Assembly: GCA_963733935.1 (NCBI GenBank)
Contig: CAVTEQ010000022.1
Location: 1-64,000 of the forward strand
DNA length: 64,000 nt
DNA from: JAHFUA01 sp963733935
GTDB taxonomy: Bacteria; Acidobacteriota; Terriglobia; Terriglobales; Acidobacteriaceae
Reading direction: 5' to 3'
In this document: positions 48,502 through 57,233 of the stretch, piece after piece
Layout: every line of letters begins with the position of its first letter
Position numbering within the stretch: the stretch's first letter is position 1
Made by a program: the position numbers and the translations under genes
Notes under the pieces: generated by a model
Databases searched by the model: none
What the model was told of the DNA's origin: nothing
The model's input: only the letters and a program-made list of their open reading frames with translations

Positions 48502-48747
48502 TTACCCCTTCGCGGCTGCTTCCTTCGCGAGCAGATGTTTAGCCTGGTTATCACCAGCAGCAGCTTCCTGGGCAGTCTGAGCTGGAGTCTCTGACATTTC
48601 CTGCATGGCTTTGGCAGCAGCGCTGATCACAACGGTGTCCGTAGGGACGGAGGCGGGCTGTGGTTTCGGTTGAGGTGCCGGTGGACGTGCTGCCGTGGCC
48701 TGAGCCGTGGCTTGGGATTGAGTTGCGCTGGCAATCGGGTTGACCAT
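48502..48747 (-). CDS. small Ala/Pro/Gln-rich protein
   Basis: 81 residues from ATG 48747, with GGAGGG eight bases upstream. Composition: MVNPIASATQSQATAQATAA, a PQPKPQP stretch, TDTVVISAAAKAMQEM, and a helical tail ending in LLAKEAAAKG. The TDTVxISxAAK segment recurs in small acidobacterial proteins that I recall, some resembling motility- or gene-transfer-associated peptides, but I give no function. It lies alone upstream of the sigma gene on the same strand. Confidence 0.6.
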   Translation of the reverse strand: MVNPIASATQSQATAQATAARPPAPQPKPQPASVPTDTVVISAAAKAMQEMSETPAQTAQEAAAGDNQAKHLLAKEAAAKG

Positions 48748-48899
48748 CTCTTTGACCCTCCGCATAGACCATCGGCACAAAGACCAGGAAACTTCAAATA
48801 AGGGTTGAATTTCAAGAAACTTGGTCAACCCACGGAAAATCGCCCTTCAGGGTTGATTGCAAGAAAACGCCGTCCCCGCGTTCTTCCCGCAGACCGGAC

Positions 48900-48975
48900 G
48901 CAGGAGGCAGGGAGCCGGAGGCAGGAAACAGAAGGCGCGAAGCCTGCCTTCCGGTTCTTCCCCTCTGCCTCCTGC
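48900..48975. repeat. long imperfect hairpin built on GGAGGCAGG units
   Basis: Outer arms GCAGGAGGCA (48900-48909) and TGCCTCCTGC (48966-48975) are perfect. Inner arms CCGGAGGCAGG and CCTGCCTTCCGG also pair, with one bulge. Similar GGAGGCAGG repeats occur at 55357-55400. It lies between the divergent 48747 and 49017 genes, so it is not simply a terminator. Confidence 0.55.
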
Positions 48976-49016
48976 GAGGAATCGGCGCTCCGACGCCGGT
49001 CACAGGGAGGGACGAC

Positions 49017-50123
49017 ATGACGTTAGCTCAAGCGGCAGGGGTTGGGGCTTTAGGTTTGCTGACCTTGATTGCGGGTGGGGGTACGGCGGTGGGTGGCCGG
49101 ACGCCCGAGGAGGCATCCGAGTATCGCGTGCTTGCGCCCATCACGCACGGCAATCTGACCATCTTTCCCGTGGTCAGCGACCGCCGTCACGACACGCAGA
49201 TGTTCATGACTCTCGACGAGGGCCTGCGCTCGGGCCAGGTGGTGGTCAGCGAGGCGGGTCAGGTGCAAGGCTTGGTACGCCGCGGACCTCCGCCGCCACA
49301 CCGTGATGGAGCCCAGGTGAACCGCCTGGTGCTGGTGAACAATTCCGAGCGGCCGCTGTTGCTGCTGGCAGGCGAGATCGTGACCGGCGGCAAGCAGGAC
49401 CGAGTGGTGGGCAAAGACCGCATCGTGGCTCCTACCAGCGACCCCGTGGACCTGAGCGTGTTCTGCGTCGAGCCCGGGCGCTGGACGGGACCGACCTCGA
49501 CCTTCGGGGGAATAGGCATGGGCAAGAATAGGGACGCACTCGTCGCCCCGATGGCGCAGCCGAGCGTCCGCGCCGGCGCCATGGCGGACAAGAATCAGCA
49601 GAAGGTGTGGGACCAAGTGAGCCATTCAGTTACCGTCATGGCTGAAGCGGCGCCCGCCGCAGCGCCGACGGCCTCGGGTACGACGTCCTACGCCAGAGCA
49701 ATGGGCAATCCCGAAGTTCAGAAGAAGGTCGACGCCGTGGCCGTGCCCATGGAGCGCTCGTATGAGAGCGTGATCAAGCAACTGCGCGACCGGAATGCGG
49801 TCGGAGTGGTGGTGGCCATCAACGGCCAGATCGTCTGGGCGGACATCTTCGCCAGCACCCCTTTGCTGGAGAAGTACTGGCCGAAGCTGGTGCGCTCCTA
49901 CGCCGCCGAAGCCATCACGGGTAGGACAAAAATGGGCAATGCCGATGCCAAAATGGCGCAATCTTTCCTCGACGATCTCACCGGCAACCGCCAAATCGTC
50001 GAGACCGAGCCCGGGCTGTTTCGTCACACCGAGATCGTCGGGCCCGCATTCCGCGCGTTCGAGCTGGCCTCGCTGCTGCCCAAGACCGGCTTCGACGTGC
50101 ACATCAGCAAGATGGCGGAGTGA
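49017..50123 (+). CDS. exported DUF6569/ARPP-1-domain protein
   Basis: 368 residues from ATG 49017 (AGGGAGGGACGAC upstream). A hydrophobic export or anchor segment (AAGVGALGLLTLIAGGGTAV) is followed by the ARPP-1-type domain: YRVLAPITHGNLTIFPVV, LLLAGEIVTGGKQDRVVGKDRIV, and FCVEPGRW with the fixed Cys-Val-Glu. Residues 185-240 are a low-complexity insert. The end (VGVVVAINGQIVWADIFAS...LVRSYAAEAI) also matches the family. Biochemical activity is not established for this family, as far as I know; it is often found with phosphatase or rhodanese partners, none of which is adjacent here. Confidence 0.75.
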   Translation: MTLAQAAGVGALGLLTLIAGGGTAVGGRTPEEASEYRVLAPITHGNLTIFPVVSDRRHDTQMFMTLDEGLRSGQVVVSEAGQVQGLVRRGPPPPHRDGAQVNRLVLVNNSERPLLLLAGEIVTGGKQDRVVGKDRIVAPTSDPVDLSVFCVEPGRWTGPTSTFGGIGMGKNRDALVAPMAQPSVRAGAMADKNQQKVWDQVSHSVTVMAEAAPAAAPTASGTTSYARAMGNPEVQKKVDAVAVPMERSYESVIKQLRDRNAVGVVVAINGQIVWADIFASTPLLEKYWPKLVRSYAAEAITGRTKMGNADAKMAQSFLDDLTGNRQIVETEPGLFRHTEIVGPAFRAFELASLLPKTGFDVHISKMAE

Positions 50124-50330
50124 ACGGAACTTGGCGTGCTGGCAGATTCAAAATATCCCAGGGGAAAAAGCAAACGCTTTCTGAGGGGGCTTCGGATTTT
50201 CAGGCAACCCGGCGATTCCCGAAATCGCATTTGGTTGCACTGGAAATCGAAAATATATCCGCGCAACACCTAACGCTAGAAGCGTGTCCAATACGATAGA
50301 AGAAGATGAAGGGCGGATCGGAGGTGCAGC

Positions 50331-50558
50331 ATGGGACACAAATTTAACCTGGCGGATGTGATGACTCTCCGCAACGAGCTGATTGAGGGAGGCTTGGATT
50401 CATTGCAGTCCGGCGAGGTGCTGCAACTCTTCCTCATGGGCCACGGTTATGGGGTGTCGCGGGACGCGGCGCGGGATGCCGCCGGCCGCATGGGCAGCGC
50501 TGCCTGCTCGCTCGAAGCCATGCATCAGGAACTGGAACGTTTGGCGTTGGTTATGTAA
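50331..50558 (+). CDS. small protein of unknown function
   Basis: 75 residues from ATG 50331 with GGAGGTGCAGC upstream. Mostly helical (DVMTLRNELIEGGLDSLQSGEVLQLFLMGHGYGVSRDAARDAAGRMG). The GVSRDAARDAA stretch resembles a short helix-turn-helix, but one turn is not enough to name a family. A strong terminator follows immediately, so it is a separate transcription unit. The preceding 50124-50330 is AT-richer and should contain its promoter. Confidence 0.6.
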   Translation: MGHKFNLADVMTLRNELIEGGLDSLQSGEVLQLFLMGHGYGVSRDAARDAAGRMGSAACSLEAMHQELERLALVM

Positions 50559-50580
50559 AAAAGAACTACCGCCCTGTTGA

Positions 50581-50610
50581 AAAGCCGGACCAACCAGTCC
50601 GGCTTTTTTG
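50581..50610 (+). terminator. strong intrinsic terminator
   Basis: AAAGCCGGAC (50581-50590), loop CAACCA, GTCCGGCTTT (50597-50606), then TTTTG: a 10-bp perfect stem continuing into six T's. It ends the 50331 gene. Confidence 0.85.
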
Positions 50611-50612
50611 TT

Positions 50613-50683
50613 GCCACGGAGACACGGAGGCACAGAGAAAAAAACAACAATTTCATTTCACTGTGTCTCCGTGACTCTGTGGC
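50613..50683. repeat. intergenic inverted repeat (GCCACGGAGACACGG type)
   Basis: The left arm at 50613-50636 pairs with the right arm 50660-50683 over about 24 bases with some mismatches. The unit (GCCACGGAGACACGGAGG ... CTCCGTGACTCTGTGGC) is of a kind scattered between genes in many soil bacterial genomes. It separates convergent genes. Confidence 0.6.
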
Positions 50684-50686
50684 TGA

Positions 50687-51538
50687 TTACCGCAGGAACC
50701 CGGAGACGAACATCACCCCGAAAACAAGCGCGAATCCCAGCTCCATCCATCCCAGGCGATGAACGCGCAGCGGCCGCGGCTTCTTGAAGAACCAGGCTGC
50801 GCCGCGCAGCAGCATGGGATGGAAGGCGATCACGCTCATCTTGGGCAACAGTCGGAAATGGAAGAACGCCACCAGCAGGGCGACGGTGAGGATTTCTCCG
50901 GCGAGAAATTTCCATCCGCGAGCCAGGCGCTGGCTGAAGCCTGCTACTTTGGCATTGTGGATACGCAGTTGCACCATGTGCACCTGGTTCGCAGCAAAAA
51001 GCCAGTTGGCGGCCCAGATCATCCAAGCGGTGCTGTCGAGACGGCCGGTTGACACGTAGTAGGCGCCGGTGGCGGTCGAAGTCAGGCCGATCAGGCCGGC
51101 GATTTGCGACGGCATCCGGGTCGCGCGTCCAAGCCGGCGCAGCAAGGCTTGCACCCCAAAGGACGCGGCCGCGATCGCGCCCAGCATCAGCAGGGCAGGA
51201 TGGTTCCCATTCCATAGCAGTGCAGCCAGTGCCACGCACGCCACAGATGAGTAACCGGCGGCAGCGAGCATCACCAACCGCCGTTCGGATGCGTTGTCGA
51301 TGCGTTGCGCAGCAGTCCCCAGCAGCGCTTCGACCGGCGTGCGCAGACAAAATAGCGACATCGAAGCGAGCAGGAATAAAAGTATGGGAAGCAGACTGCC
51401 GCCACGTAGGAGCGCTACGGTGGCCCCCGTAACCAGAGGCACGAGCAGTATGCCCCAGGCACCGTGCTCGCGCGGCAGCACGAAAGCACGGAGTCGCGCG
51501 TGGTTCAAAGTGCGAAGATCAGTGACTGTTTCCGCCAT
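50687..51538 (-). CDS. YwiC-like membrane protein
   Basis: 283 residues from ATG 51538; the frame is open far upstream into cydB but only this part is membrane-like. The N-terminal REHGAWGILLVPLVTGA is the YwiC-like signature. About eight hydrophobic helices follow. Conserved-looking polar residues are few (NQVHMVQLRIHNAK, FHPMLLRG). YwiC-like proteins are often encoded near respiratory genes; here it follows cydB by 49 bases in the same direction, so it may be part of that operon. Molecular function is unknown. Confidence 0.75.
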   Translation of the reverse strand: MAETVTDLRTLNHARLRAFVLPREHGAWGILLVPLVTGATVALLRGGSLLPILLFLLASMSLFCLRTPVEALLGTAAQRIDNASERRLVMLAAAGYSSVACVALAALLWNGNHPALLMLGAIAAASFGVQALLRRLGRATRMPSQIAGLIGLTSTATGAYYVSTGRLDSTAWMIWAANWLFAANQVHMVQLRIHNAKVAGFSQRLARGWKFLAGEILTVALLVAFFHFRLLPKMSVIAFHPMLLRGAAWFFKKPRPLRVHRLGWMELGFALVFGVMFVSGFLR

Positions 51539-51587
51539 TCTGAGTACCGAGTACCGAGTTCCGGTGGGAGTCTCGGCGACTCTGTCA

Positions 51588-52648
51588 CTAATAGCCGTGG
51601 TGGCCAGCTTCTTCCTCGTCCTCCAGCCTGACCTTGCCGCGGAACTGGCGGTACAGGTAGCGGAAGTATCCGAGGGCCAGCGCCATTCCTGGAATCCACC
51701 ACACCAGGCCGACGCGCAATCCATGCTGTCCGGCAGCGGTGTTGTAAATCGTGAGGCTGTAGCTGGGATCGGTGCTCGCCGGCAGCACATAGGGATAAAT
51801 CCCGAAGGCTGCGCCCACCAGCATCCCGGCGATGTAGGCACACGAGCTGACGAAGGCCTTGCGATCTTCACCGCGCTTGCGGAAAAGAGCCATCAGCACC
51901 AGGCTGCCGAATACGACCAGGGGAATCAGATATCCCAACGGCTGCGCCTTGTAGTTCGCCAGCATTTGAGGCCGAACATAAACGGTCGCCACCAGCGAGA
52001 GCGGCGTAAGCACGAGCAGTCCCCACCACGCATAGGCGGCCATTCGGCGGGACTTGCTGGTTCAGGGCCGGCTTCCGTCTTTGTGGCGACATAGAGTGCG
52101 CCGTGCGACGCCAGCGCCACCAGCGCGACAACACCCGCCATTACCGTGTACCAATCGAGGATGCCGGCATCCGGCTGCACGCGAAAGTTGGTCCACAGCG
52201 GCTCGAAGAAGTATCCACTGCCGTTCATGGGCACGCCGCGGATCACGTTCCCCAGGGCGGCGCCGAAAAAGATGGCCAGCAGCAGGCTGGAGAGCGAGAA
52301 GATCACGTCAAAGAAGTGCCGCCAGATGGGGCTTTCCAGGTGCGTGCGAAACTCGATTCCGATGCCGCGCAGCATGAGCAGCCACAGCACCATGATCAGC
52401 GGCAGGTAGAAGCCGCTGAAGCTGGAGGCATAGAGCAGGGGGAAGGCAAAGTAGAGCGTGCCGCCGGCCGCCAGCAGCCAGACTTCGTTGCCGTCCCAGA
52501 CGGGACCGATGGTCTTGATGATCAGCCGCCGTTCTTCTGGAGTGCGGCCGAGCAGCAATTGCACGATGCCGGCGCCGAGGTCGAAGCCATCGAGCAGAAC
52601 GTAAGCCGTAACCATCACGGCGACGATGATGAACCAAAGCGTTTCCAT
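51588..52648 (-). CDS. cydB: cytochrome bd oxidase subunit II, frameshifted
   Basis: About 350 residues in pieces. The first piece (52648 to about 52080) reads METLWFIIVAVMVTAYVLLDGFDLGAGIVQLLLG, with the CydB-typical GFDLG and PVWDGNEVWLLAAGG. The last (about 52045 to 51588) reads MAAYAWWGLLVLTPLSLVATVYVRP and ends EEEAGHHGY. Two single-base shifts between 52043 and 52080 (around ALNQQ-SRRMAAY) join them. All motifs survive, so a sequence error is likely. It starts within the cydA stop (TGATGG). It supports haem assembly of the bd quinol oxidase. Confidence 0.85.
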
Positions 52649-54016
52649 CAGGCCCTCCCCATCCCGCCTACGGTCAAAGGCGCTCCCAAGGGCTCAATGC
52701 CATGCTCCGGGCCGCGCTCGATCTCGCGCGTTACCAGGAACAGGAAGAGCAAGCTGAGGATGGTATACATGCCCATAAAGCCGATCATGGTGAACCAGCC
52801 GTTGCCTGCCGAAACCATCGGCGAGAAGCCCTGGGCGGTGCGCATCAGGCCGTAGACGATCCACGGCTGCCGCCCGACTTCGGCGGTAATCCAGCCGGCG
52901 GTGTTGGCGATGTAGGGCAAGGGAAAGCTGACCATCAGGATCCACAGCATCCAGCGCGCGCCCATCAGCTTGTGCCGCCACAGCAGCAGCGCGGAGACCA
53001 GCATGATCGCGATGAAGATGGTCCCCAGCCCGACCATGATGTGGTAGCTGTAATAAAGAAGAGGGATGTTGTCCGGCCACTGGTCGCGCGGGAAGGCATC
53101 GAGCCCTTTGACCTCGGCCGCCCACCAGCGGTAGGTGAGAAAGCTGAGCATGCCCGGGACGCGCAAGGGGATTGTCCAGCTTCTGCTGCACGACGTCCGG
53201 CTGGCCCAGGATGACCAAAGGCGCCGCCTTCTCCGACTGGAACAGCCCTTCCATTCCGGCCAGCGTCGCGGGCTGGCTGCGAGCGATCTGCCGCCCCTGG
53301 AAATCTCCCGTCGGGAACAGTTGCAGGCACGAGAAGATGATGCCGGCGACCACGCCCGTCCTTACGAAGATGCGCCCGTGCTCTTCATGCTTGCGCGTGA
53401 GCAGATACAAGGCGCCCAGCGCGGCCATGGCAAACGAGCCCGTGATCATGGCGCCGCTCATGTTGTGCGCGTACTGCCACCACGCCCACTGGTTCAGCAC
53501 CAGGTCCCAGAAGCTCTTGAGCTGCAAGCTGCCGTCTGCGGCGGTGAAATAACCCACGGGATGCTGCATCCAGGCGTCGGTGGCGATGATGAAGAATCCC
53601 GAGATCCACGAGCCAAGCGCCACCAGCAGGCCGGCAGTCCAGTGTCCCCACTTGCTCAGCCGCTTCTCGCCGAAGAGGAACAAACCGAGAAACGCGGATT
53701 CCAAAAAGAAGGCGAATACGCCTTCCATGGCCAGCGTTTGGCCGATCACGCCGCCGGCGAAGCGCGAGAAGTGCGCCCAGTTGGTGCCGAACTGGAATTC
53801 CATGGGGATGCCGGTCACCACCCCGAGAGCGAAGTTGATGCCGAAGATCTTGGCCCAGAAGCGCGCCGACTGGTTGTAGCGCTCGTTGCCGGTGCGGATG
53901 GCGAGCGTTTTCAGCACCACGATCAGCGGCGCCAGCCCCATTGTGAGCTGGGGAAACAGGTAGTGGTAGGTAACCGTGAAGGCGAACTGCAGACGGTCCA
54001 CAAGAAGCGCATTCAT
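52648..54016 (-). CDS. cydA: cytochrome bd oxidase subunit I, frameshifted
   Basis: About 456 residues. His18 in FTVTYHYLFPQLTMGLAPLI is the haem b595 ligand; His in WWQYAHNMSGAMITG is the haem b558 ligand. The C-terminal EVGRQPWIVYGLMRTAQG is the GRQPW motif of the short-Q-loop, CIO-like branch. The frame breaks at about 53168-53172, where an extra T turns NPLRVPGML into another frame; the rest is open down to 52648. The protein oxidises quinol and reduces oxygen without using cytochrome c. Upstream is the radical-SAM gene (stop 54059), 43 bases away on the same strand. Confidence 0.88.
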
Positions 54017-54058
54017 GAGGAAACTCCGACTGTGCGGGCGGGGAGCGTTAGGCCCGGT

Positions 54059-55255
54059 TTATGCGCGCGCATTGGTCATGCGCGGCTGGTAGACGCAGAA
54101 CGGTTCCTCGTCCAGCATGTCGCCGGTAGCGGCGAAGGCGCGCGCGCGACATCCCATGCAGATGTTGCGAAATTCGCAGCACCCGCACTTCCCCTTCAAG
54201 TTGCCTGTATCGCGCAGTTGCGCGAACACCGGCGAATCCGTCCAGACTTCGGCGAAGGTCTGCTCGCGCAAGTCGCCGGCCTTTACCGGCAGATATCCAC
54301 AAGGATAGACCTCGCCTTCATGCGAAATAAAGCATACGCCCGTGCCGGCCAGGCAGCCCTTGGTGGCGGCGTTCATGCCGCCGGGATGGCCGCCCGGATG
54401 TCCGCCGGGGTGGCCTGCCGGGCGCTTCGCCGGATTCAGAACGATGCCGGTGCCGCTGGGCATGAGCATATCCGTTGGCCCGATGGCGCTGGGATCAGCC
54501 ATTTCCGTCAGGATCGCCGCTTGCGCCGCTTTGCGCTCTTCCACCTGCCGCTGTTTGGCGACGCGGAAGTAGTGCGGCGCGCAGGTTGCCTTTAGCTCGA
54601 TGTCCCCGCTCTTCGACTGATCGTAGAACCAGTTGAGCATCTGCTCGTACTCTTCAGGCGGGACCATCTGCTCGGCGGCGATGTCCACGCCGCAGCCTAC
54701 CGGCACCAGCAGGAAGGTGTGCAGCGCGTCGGCGCCGATGTTCCGCGCCAGTTCCAGCACGGCCGGAAGTTGGTGCGCGTTGTGGCGCGCGACGGTCATA
54801 TTGATCTGTAGCGACATGCCCAGTTCCTGCAAATTGCGGAAACCCTGTAGCGTGTTCTCGAAGGCGCCGGGGATGCCGCGAAAGCTGTCGTGGGTGTCGG
54901 CATCGGCGCCGTCCAGGCTCATGGAGACGCGGCGCACGCCGGAGTCGACGATTCTCTTGGCAACGGTTCTTGTAACCAGCGTGCCATTGGTGGCCAGGGC
55001 GACGCGCAGGCCGCGATCCGTACCGTAGCGCGCGAGCTGAAAAATGTCGCGACGGAAGAGCGGCTCGCCTCCGCTCAGCACCAGAATGGGATTGGAGAAC
55101 TCGGCGATCTGATGAATGATCGCCAGCGCTTTCTCCGTGGGCAGGTCGGTGGGCGACGACAGCTCAGTCGCCGTCGCGCGGCAGTGGATGCAGCGCAGAT
55201 TGCAGCCCTTCGTGACCTCCCAGAAAACCAGGCGCGGCTTGTTATCGGTTTGCAT
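54059..55255 (-). CDS. radical SAM/SPASM protein, AhbD/NirJ-like, with His-Gly insert
   Basis: 398 residues from ATG 55255 (GGGGAG eight bases upstream; an ATG at 55279 lacks one). The radical-SAM Cys18-x3-Cys22-x2-Cys25 sits in VTKGCNLRCIHCRAT. The SPASM region near the end has many cysteines (CFISHEGEVYPCGYLPV; GKCGCCEFRNICMGCRAR; EPFCVY) for extra Fe-S clusters. An insert of repeated GHPG (about 290-305) could bind metal. The closest known relatives by motif are the haem-biosynthesis enzymes AhbC/AhbD and NirJ, but PqqE-type peptide modification is not excluded. Its place directly ahead of cydAB suggests haem maturation for the bd oxidase; this is inference. Confidence 0.75.
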   Translation of the reverse strand: MQTDNKPRLVFWEVTKGCNLRCIHCRATATELSSPTDLPTEKALAIIHQIAEFSNPILVLSGGEPLFRRDIFQLARYGTDRGLRVALATNGTLVTRTVAKRIVDSGVRRVSMSLDGADADTHDSFRGIPGAFENTLQGFRNLQELGMSLQINMTVARHNAHQLPAVLELARNIGADALHTFLLVPVGCGVDIAAEQMVPPEEYEQMLNWFYDQSKSGDIELKATCAPHYFRVAKQRQVEERKAAQAAILTEMADPSAIGPTDMLMPSGTGIVLNPAKRPAGHPGGHPGGHPGGMNAATKGCLAGTGVCFISHEGEVYPCGYLPVKAGDLREQTFAEVWTDSPVFAQLRDTGNLKGKCGCCEFRNICMGCRARAFAATGDMLDEEPFCVYQPRMTNARA

Positions 55256-55356
55256 TTGGCTTCTCCCCACGTCAGCCATTCGTTAACAAGAAAAGGATAG
55301 TTTCCAGATTGGGCACCCGGATGTGATCGGCGTCACAGGCTGGCGGTTAGGAATCA

Positions 55357-55400
55357 CAGGAGGCAGGGCGCAGGAGGCAGGAGGCAGCAGGAAGAGGGGG
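55357..55400. repeat. purine-rich GGAGGCAGG repeat tract
   Basis: Four copies of GGAGGCAG(G) type units in 44 bases upstream of the amidohydrolase gene. The same unit builds the hairpin at 48900-48975, so it is probably a dispersed repeat. The remaining 55256-55464 has no gene. Confidence 0.5.
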
Positions 55401-55464
55401 CTTTTACGCGGTGAGTTGAAGCAGCTATCATGCACCGGCACGAAAACAATCTGACGGAGTTTCA

Positions 55465-57150
55465 ATGAAACGGTTCGCATACGCACTCGTCTGGCTTGCT
55501 GCCATGTGCCTGGCAGCTCACGCGCAACAGTATGACGTCATCATCCGCAACGGGACGGTATATGACGGTTCGGGCAAACCGCCTCAGGTCGCCGATGTGG
55601 CCATCAATGGCGACCACATAGCGCGGATCGGGAATTTGCACGGCGCCCACGCGAAGACCGAGGTCGATGCCAAGGGCATGGCAGTCGCGCCCGGCTTCAT
55701 CAACATGATGAGCGGCCCTGACTCGCTGATGGCCGATGGGCGCTCGCAAAGCGATATCCGCCAGGGGGTCACGCTGGAAATTTTTGGCGAGGGCGAATCC
55801 ATGGGCCCGCTCACCCCGGCGATGCGCGATTACTTTCAAAAGCTGCAGGGCGACATCAAATATCCGATTGACTGGAGCACGCTGGGCGAAGGGCTCAACC
55901 GGCTGGCACAGCACGGCATCTCCTGCAATGTCGCGTCGTTCGTCGGGGCAGCTACCGTCCGCGAAAACGTGCTTGGCTTTGCCAATCGCGCCCCTACACC
56001 GCAGGAACTCGACCGCATGCGGGCGATCACCGAACAGGCCATGCAGGAAGGGGCGCTCGGGGTCGCCTCGGCGCTGATCTACGCTCCAGGAGCGTATGCC
56101 AAGACGGACGAGCTGATTGCGATCTCCGAGGCCGCGGGAAAGTATCACGGGATCTACATTTCGCACATGCGCAGCGAGGGCAATCAACTGCTGGAAGCGG
56201 TGGATGAGTTGATTGGCATTGCACGGAGGGCGCACGTGCCGGCGGAGATCTATCACCTGAAAGCTGCGGGGAAAGGAAACTGGAGCAAGCTGGACGGCGT
56301 GATCAAGAAAGTGGAGACCGCTCGAGCGCAGGGCCTGCGCATCACCGCCGACATGTACACCTACACGGCCGGGGCGACGGGTCTGGACGCTTCTATGCCG
56401 CCGTGGGTGCAGGAGGGCGGTTACGACGCCTGGGCGGCGCGCCTGCGCGATCCCGCAGTGCGGGAGAAAGTCATGCGCGAGATGCGCACTCCGTCCGATA
56501 AGTGGGAGAACTACCTGCTGGGCGCCGGGTCACCCGATCGCGTGTTGCTGGTGAGCTTCAAGAATGATGCCCTCAAACCTCTCACCGGAAAAACTCTGGC
56601 AGACGTGGCGCAGATGCGCGGCAAGTCGCCGGAGGAGACGGCGATGGATCTGGTGGTTGAAGACGGCAGTCGCGTGGGCACGATTTATTTCCTCATGAGT
56701 GAAGAGAATGTCCGCCGCGAGGTTGCGCTCCCCTGGGTCAGCTTTGGCGCCGATGAAGAGTCGCAGGCGCCTGAGGGCGTGTTTCTGAAATCGAATCCTC
56801 ATCCTCGAGCCTACGGCAACTTCGCGCGATTCTTGGGAACGTATGTGCGCGACGAAAAAGTCGTCCCGCTGACCGAGGCGATCCGGCGGCTGACTTCGCT
56901 TCCTGCGCAGAACTTGAGCCTGGATCATCGCGGTATGCTGCGCGAGGGATATTACGCGGATGTGGTGGTGTTCGATCTGGCGAAGATCGAGGCCCCGGCC
57001 ACCTATGAAAAGCCGCATCAGTACGCAAAGGGAATGGTCGACGTGTGGGTCAACGGCCTGCAGGTGCTGAAGGACGGGGAGCACACAGGAGCCAAGTCGG
57101 GGCGGGTGGTGTATGGGCCGGGACGGCGGATTGAATCATTGAGCCATTGA
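55465..57150 (+). CDS. D-aminoacylase-like amidohydrolase, exported, lacking the HxH motif
   Basis: 561 residues with signal peptide (ALVWLAAMCLAAHAQQ). Overall match to N-acyl-D-amino-acid deacylases: YDVIIRNGTVYDGSGKPPQVADVAING at the start, YISHMRSEG (His) and IYHLKAAGKGNW (His, zinc ligand region), then a C-terminal GYYADVVVFDLAKI. Where the family has PGFIDxHxH the sequence is PGFINMMSGPDS, so both histidines are missing, and the metal-bridging Cys of VGNCG is replaced in LEIFGEGES. A single-metal site using the two later histidines remains possible. Similar GFINM variants occur in acidobacteria as I recall. ATG 55465 follows GGAGTTTCA. It could act on D-amino-acid conjugates or have another hydrolase role. 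Confidence 0.78.
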   Translation: MKRFAYALVWLAAMCLAAHAQQYDVIIRNGTVYDGSGKPPQVADVAINGDHIARIGNLHGAHAKTEVDAKGMAVAPGFINMMSGPDSLMADGRSQSDIRQGVTLEIFGEGESMGPLTPAMRDYFQKLQGDIKYPIDWSTLGEGLNRLAQHGISCNVASFVGAATVRENVLGFANRAPTPQELDRMRAITEQAMQEGALGVASALIYAPGAYAKTDELIAISEAAGKYHGIYISHMRSEGNQLLEAVDELIGIARRAHVPAEIYHLKAAGKGNWSKLDGVIKKVETARAQGLRITADMYTYTAGATGLDASMPPWVQEGGYDAWAARLRDPAVREKVMREMRTPSDKWENYLLGAGSPDRVLLVSFKNDALKPLTGKTLADVAQMRGKSPEETAMDLVVEDGSRVGTIYFLMSEENVRREVALPWVSFGADEESQAPEGVFLKSNPHPRAYGNFARFLGTYVRDEKVVPLTEAIRRLTSLPAQNLSLDHRGMLREGYYADVVVFDLAKIEAPATYEKPHQYAKGMVDVWVNGLQVLKDGEHTGAKSGRVVYGPGRRIESLSH

Positions 57151-57232
57151 GTCATTGAGCCATTTAAGGAAACAGAAGGATTCGGTCCCAATGATTCAAT
57201 GGCCCAATCACCTAATGGCTCAATGACTCAAT
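57146..57232. terminator. bidirectional hairpin of CATTGAGC/GCTCAATG repeats
   Basis: An 18-base arm (57146-57163) is the exact complement of 57215-57232. The sequence is made of short repeats (ATTGAGTC, ATTGAGCC) that also start upstream, inside the last codons of the amidohydrolase gene. It separates converging genes and could stop transcription from both sides, although there is no T-run. Confidence 0.6.
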
Positions 57233-57233
57233 C

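Noticed and set aside
53135..54595. 486-codon plus-strand ORF antisense to cydA and the radical-SAM gene
   Set aside because: Shadow of GC-rich coding sequence; the minus strand has all CydA ligands and the radical-SAM cysteines.
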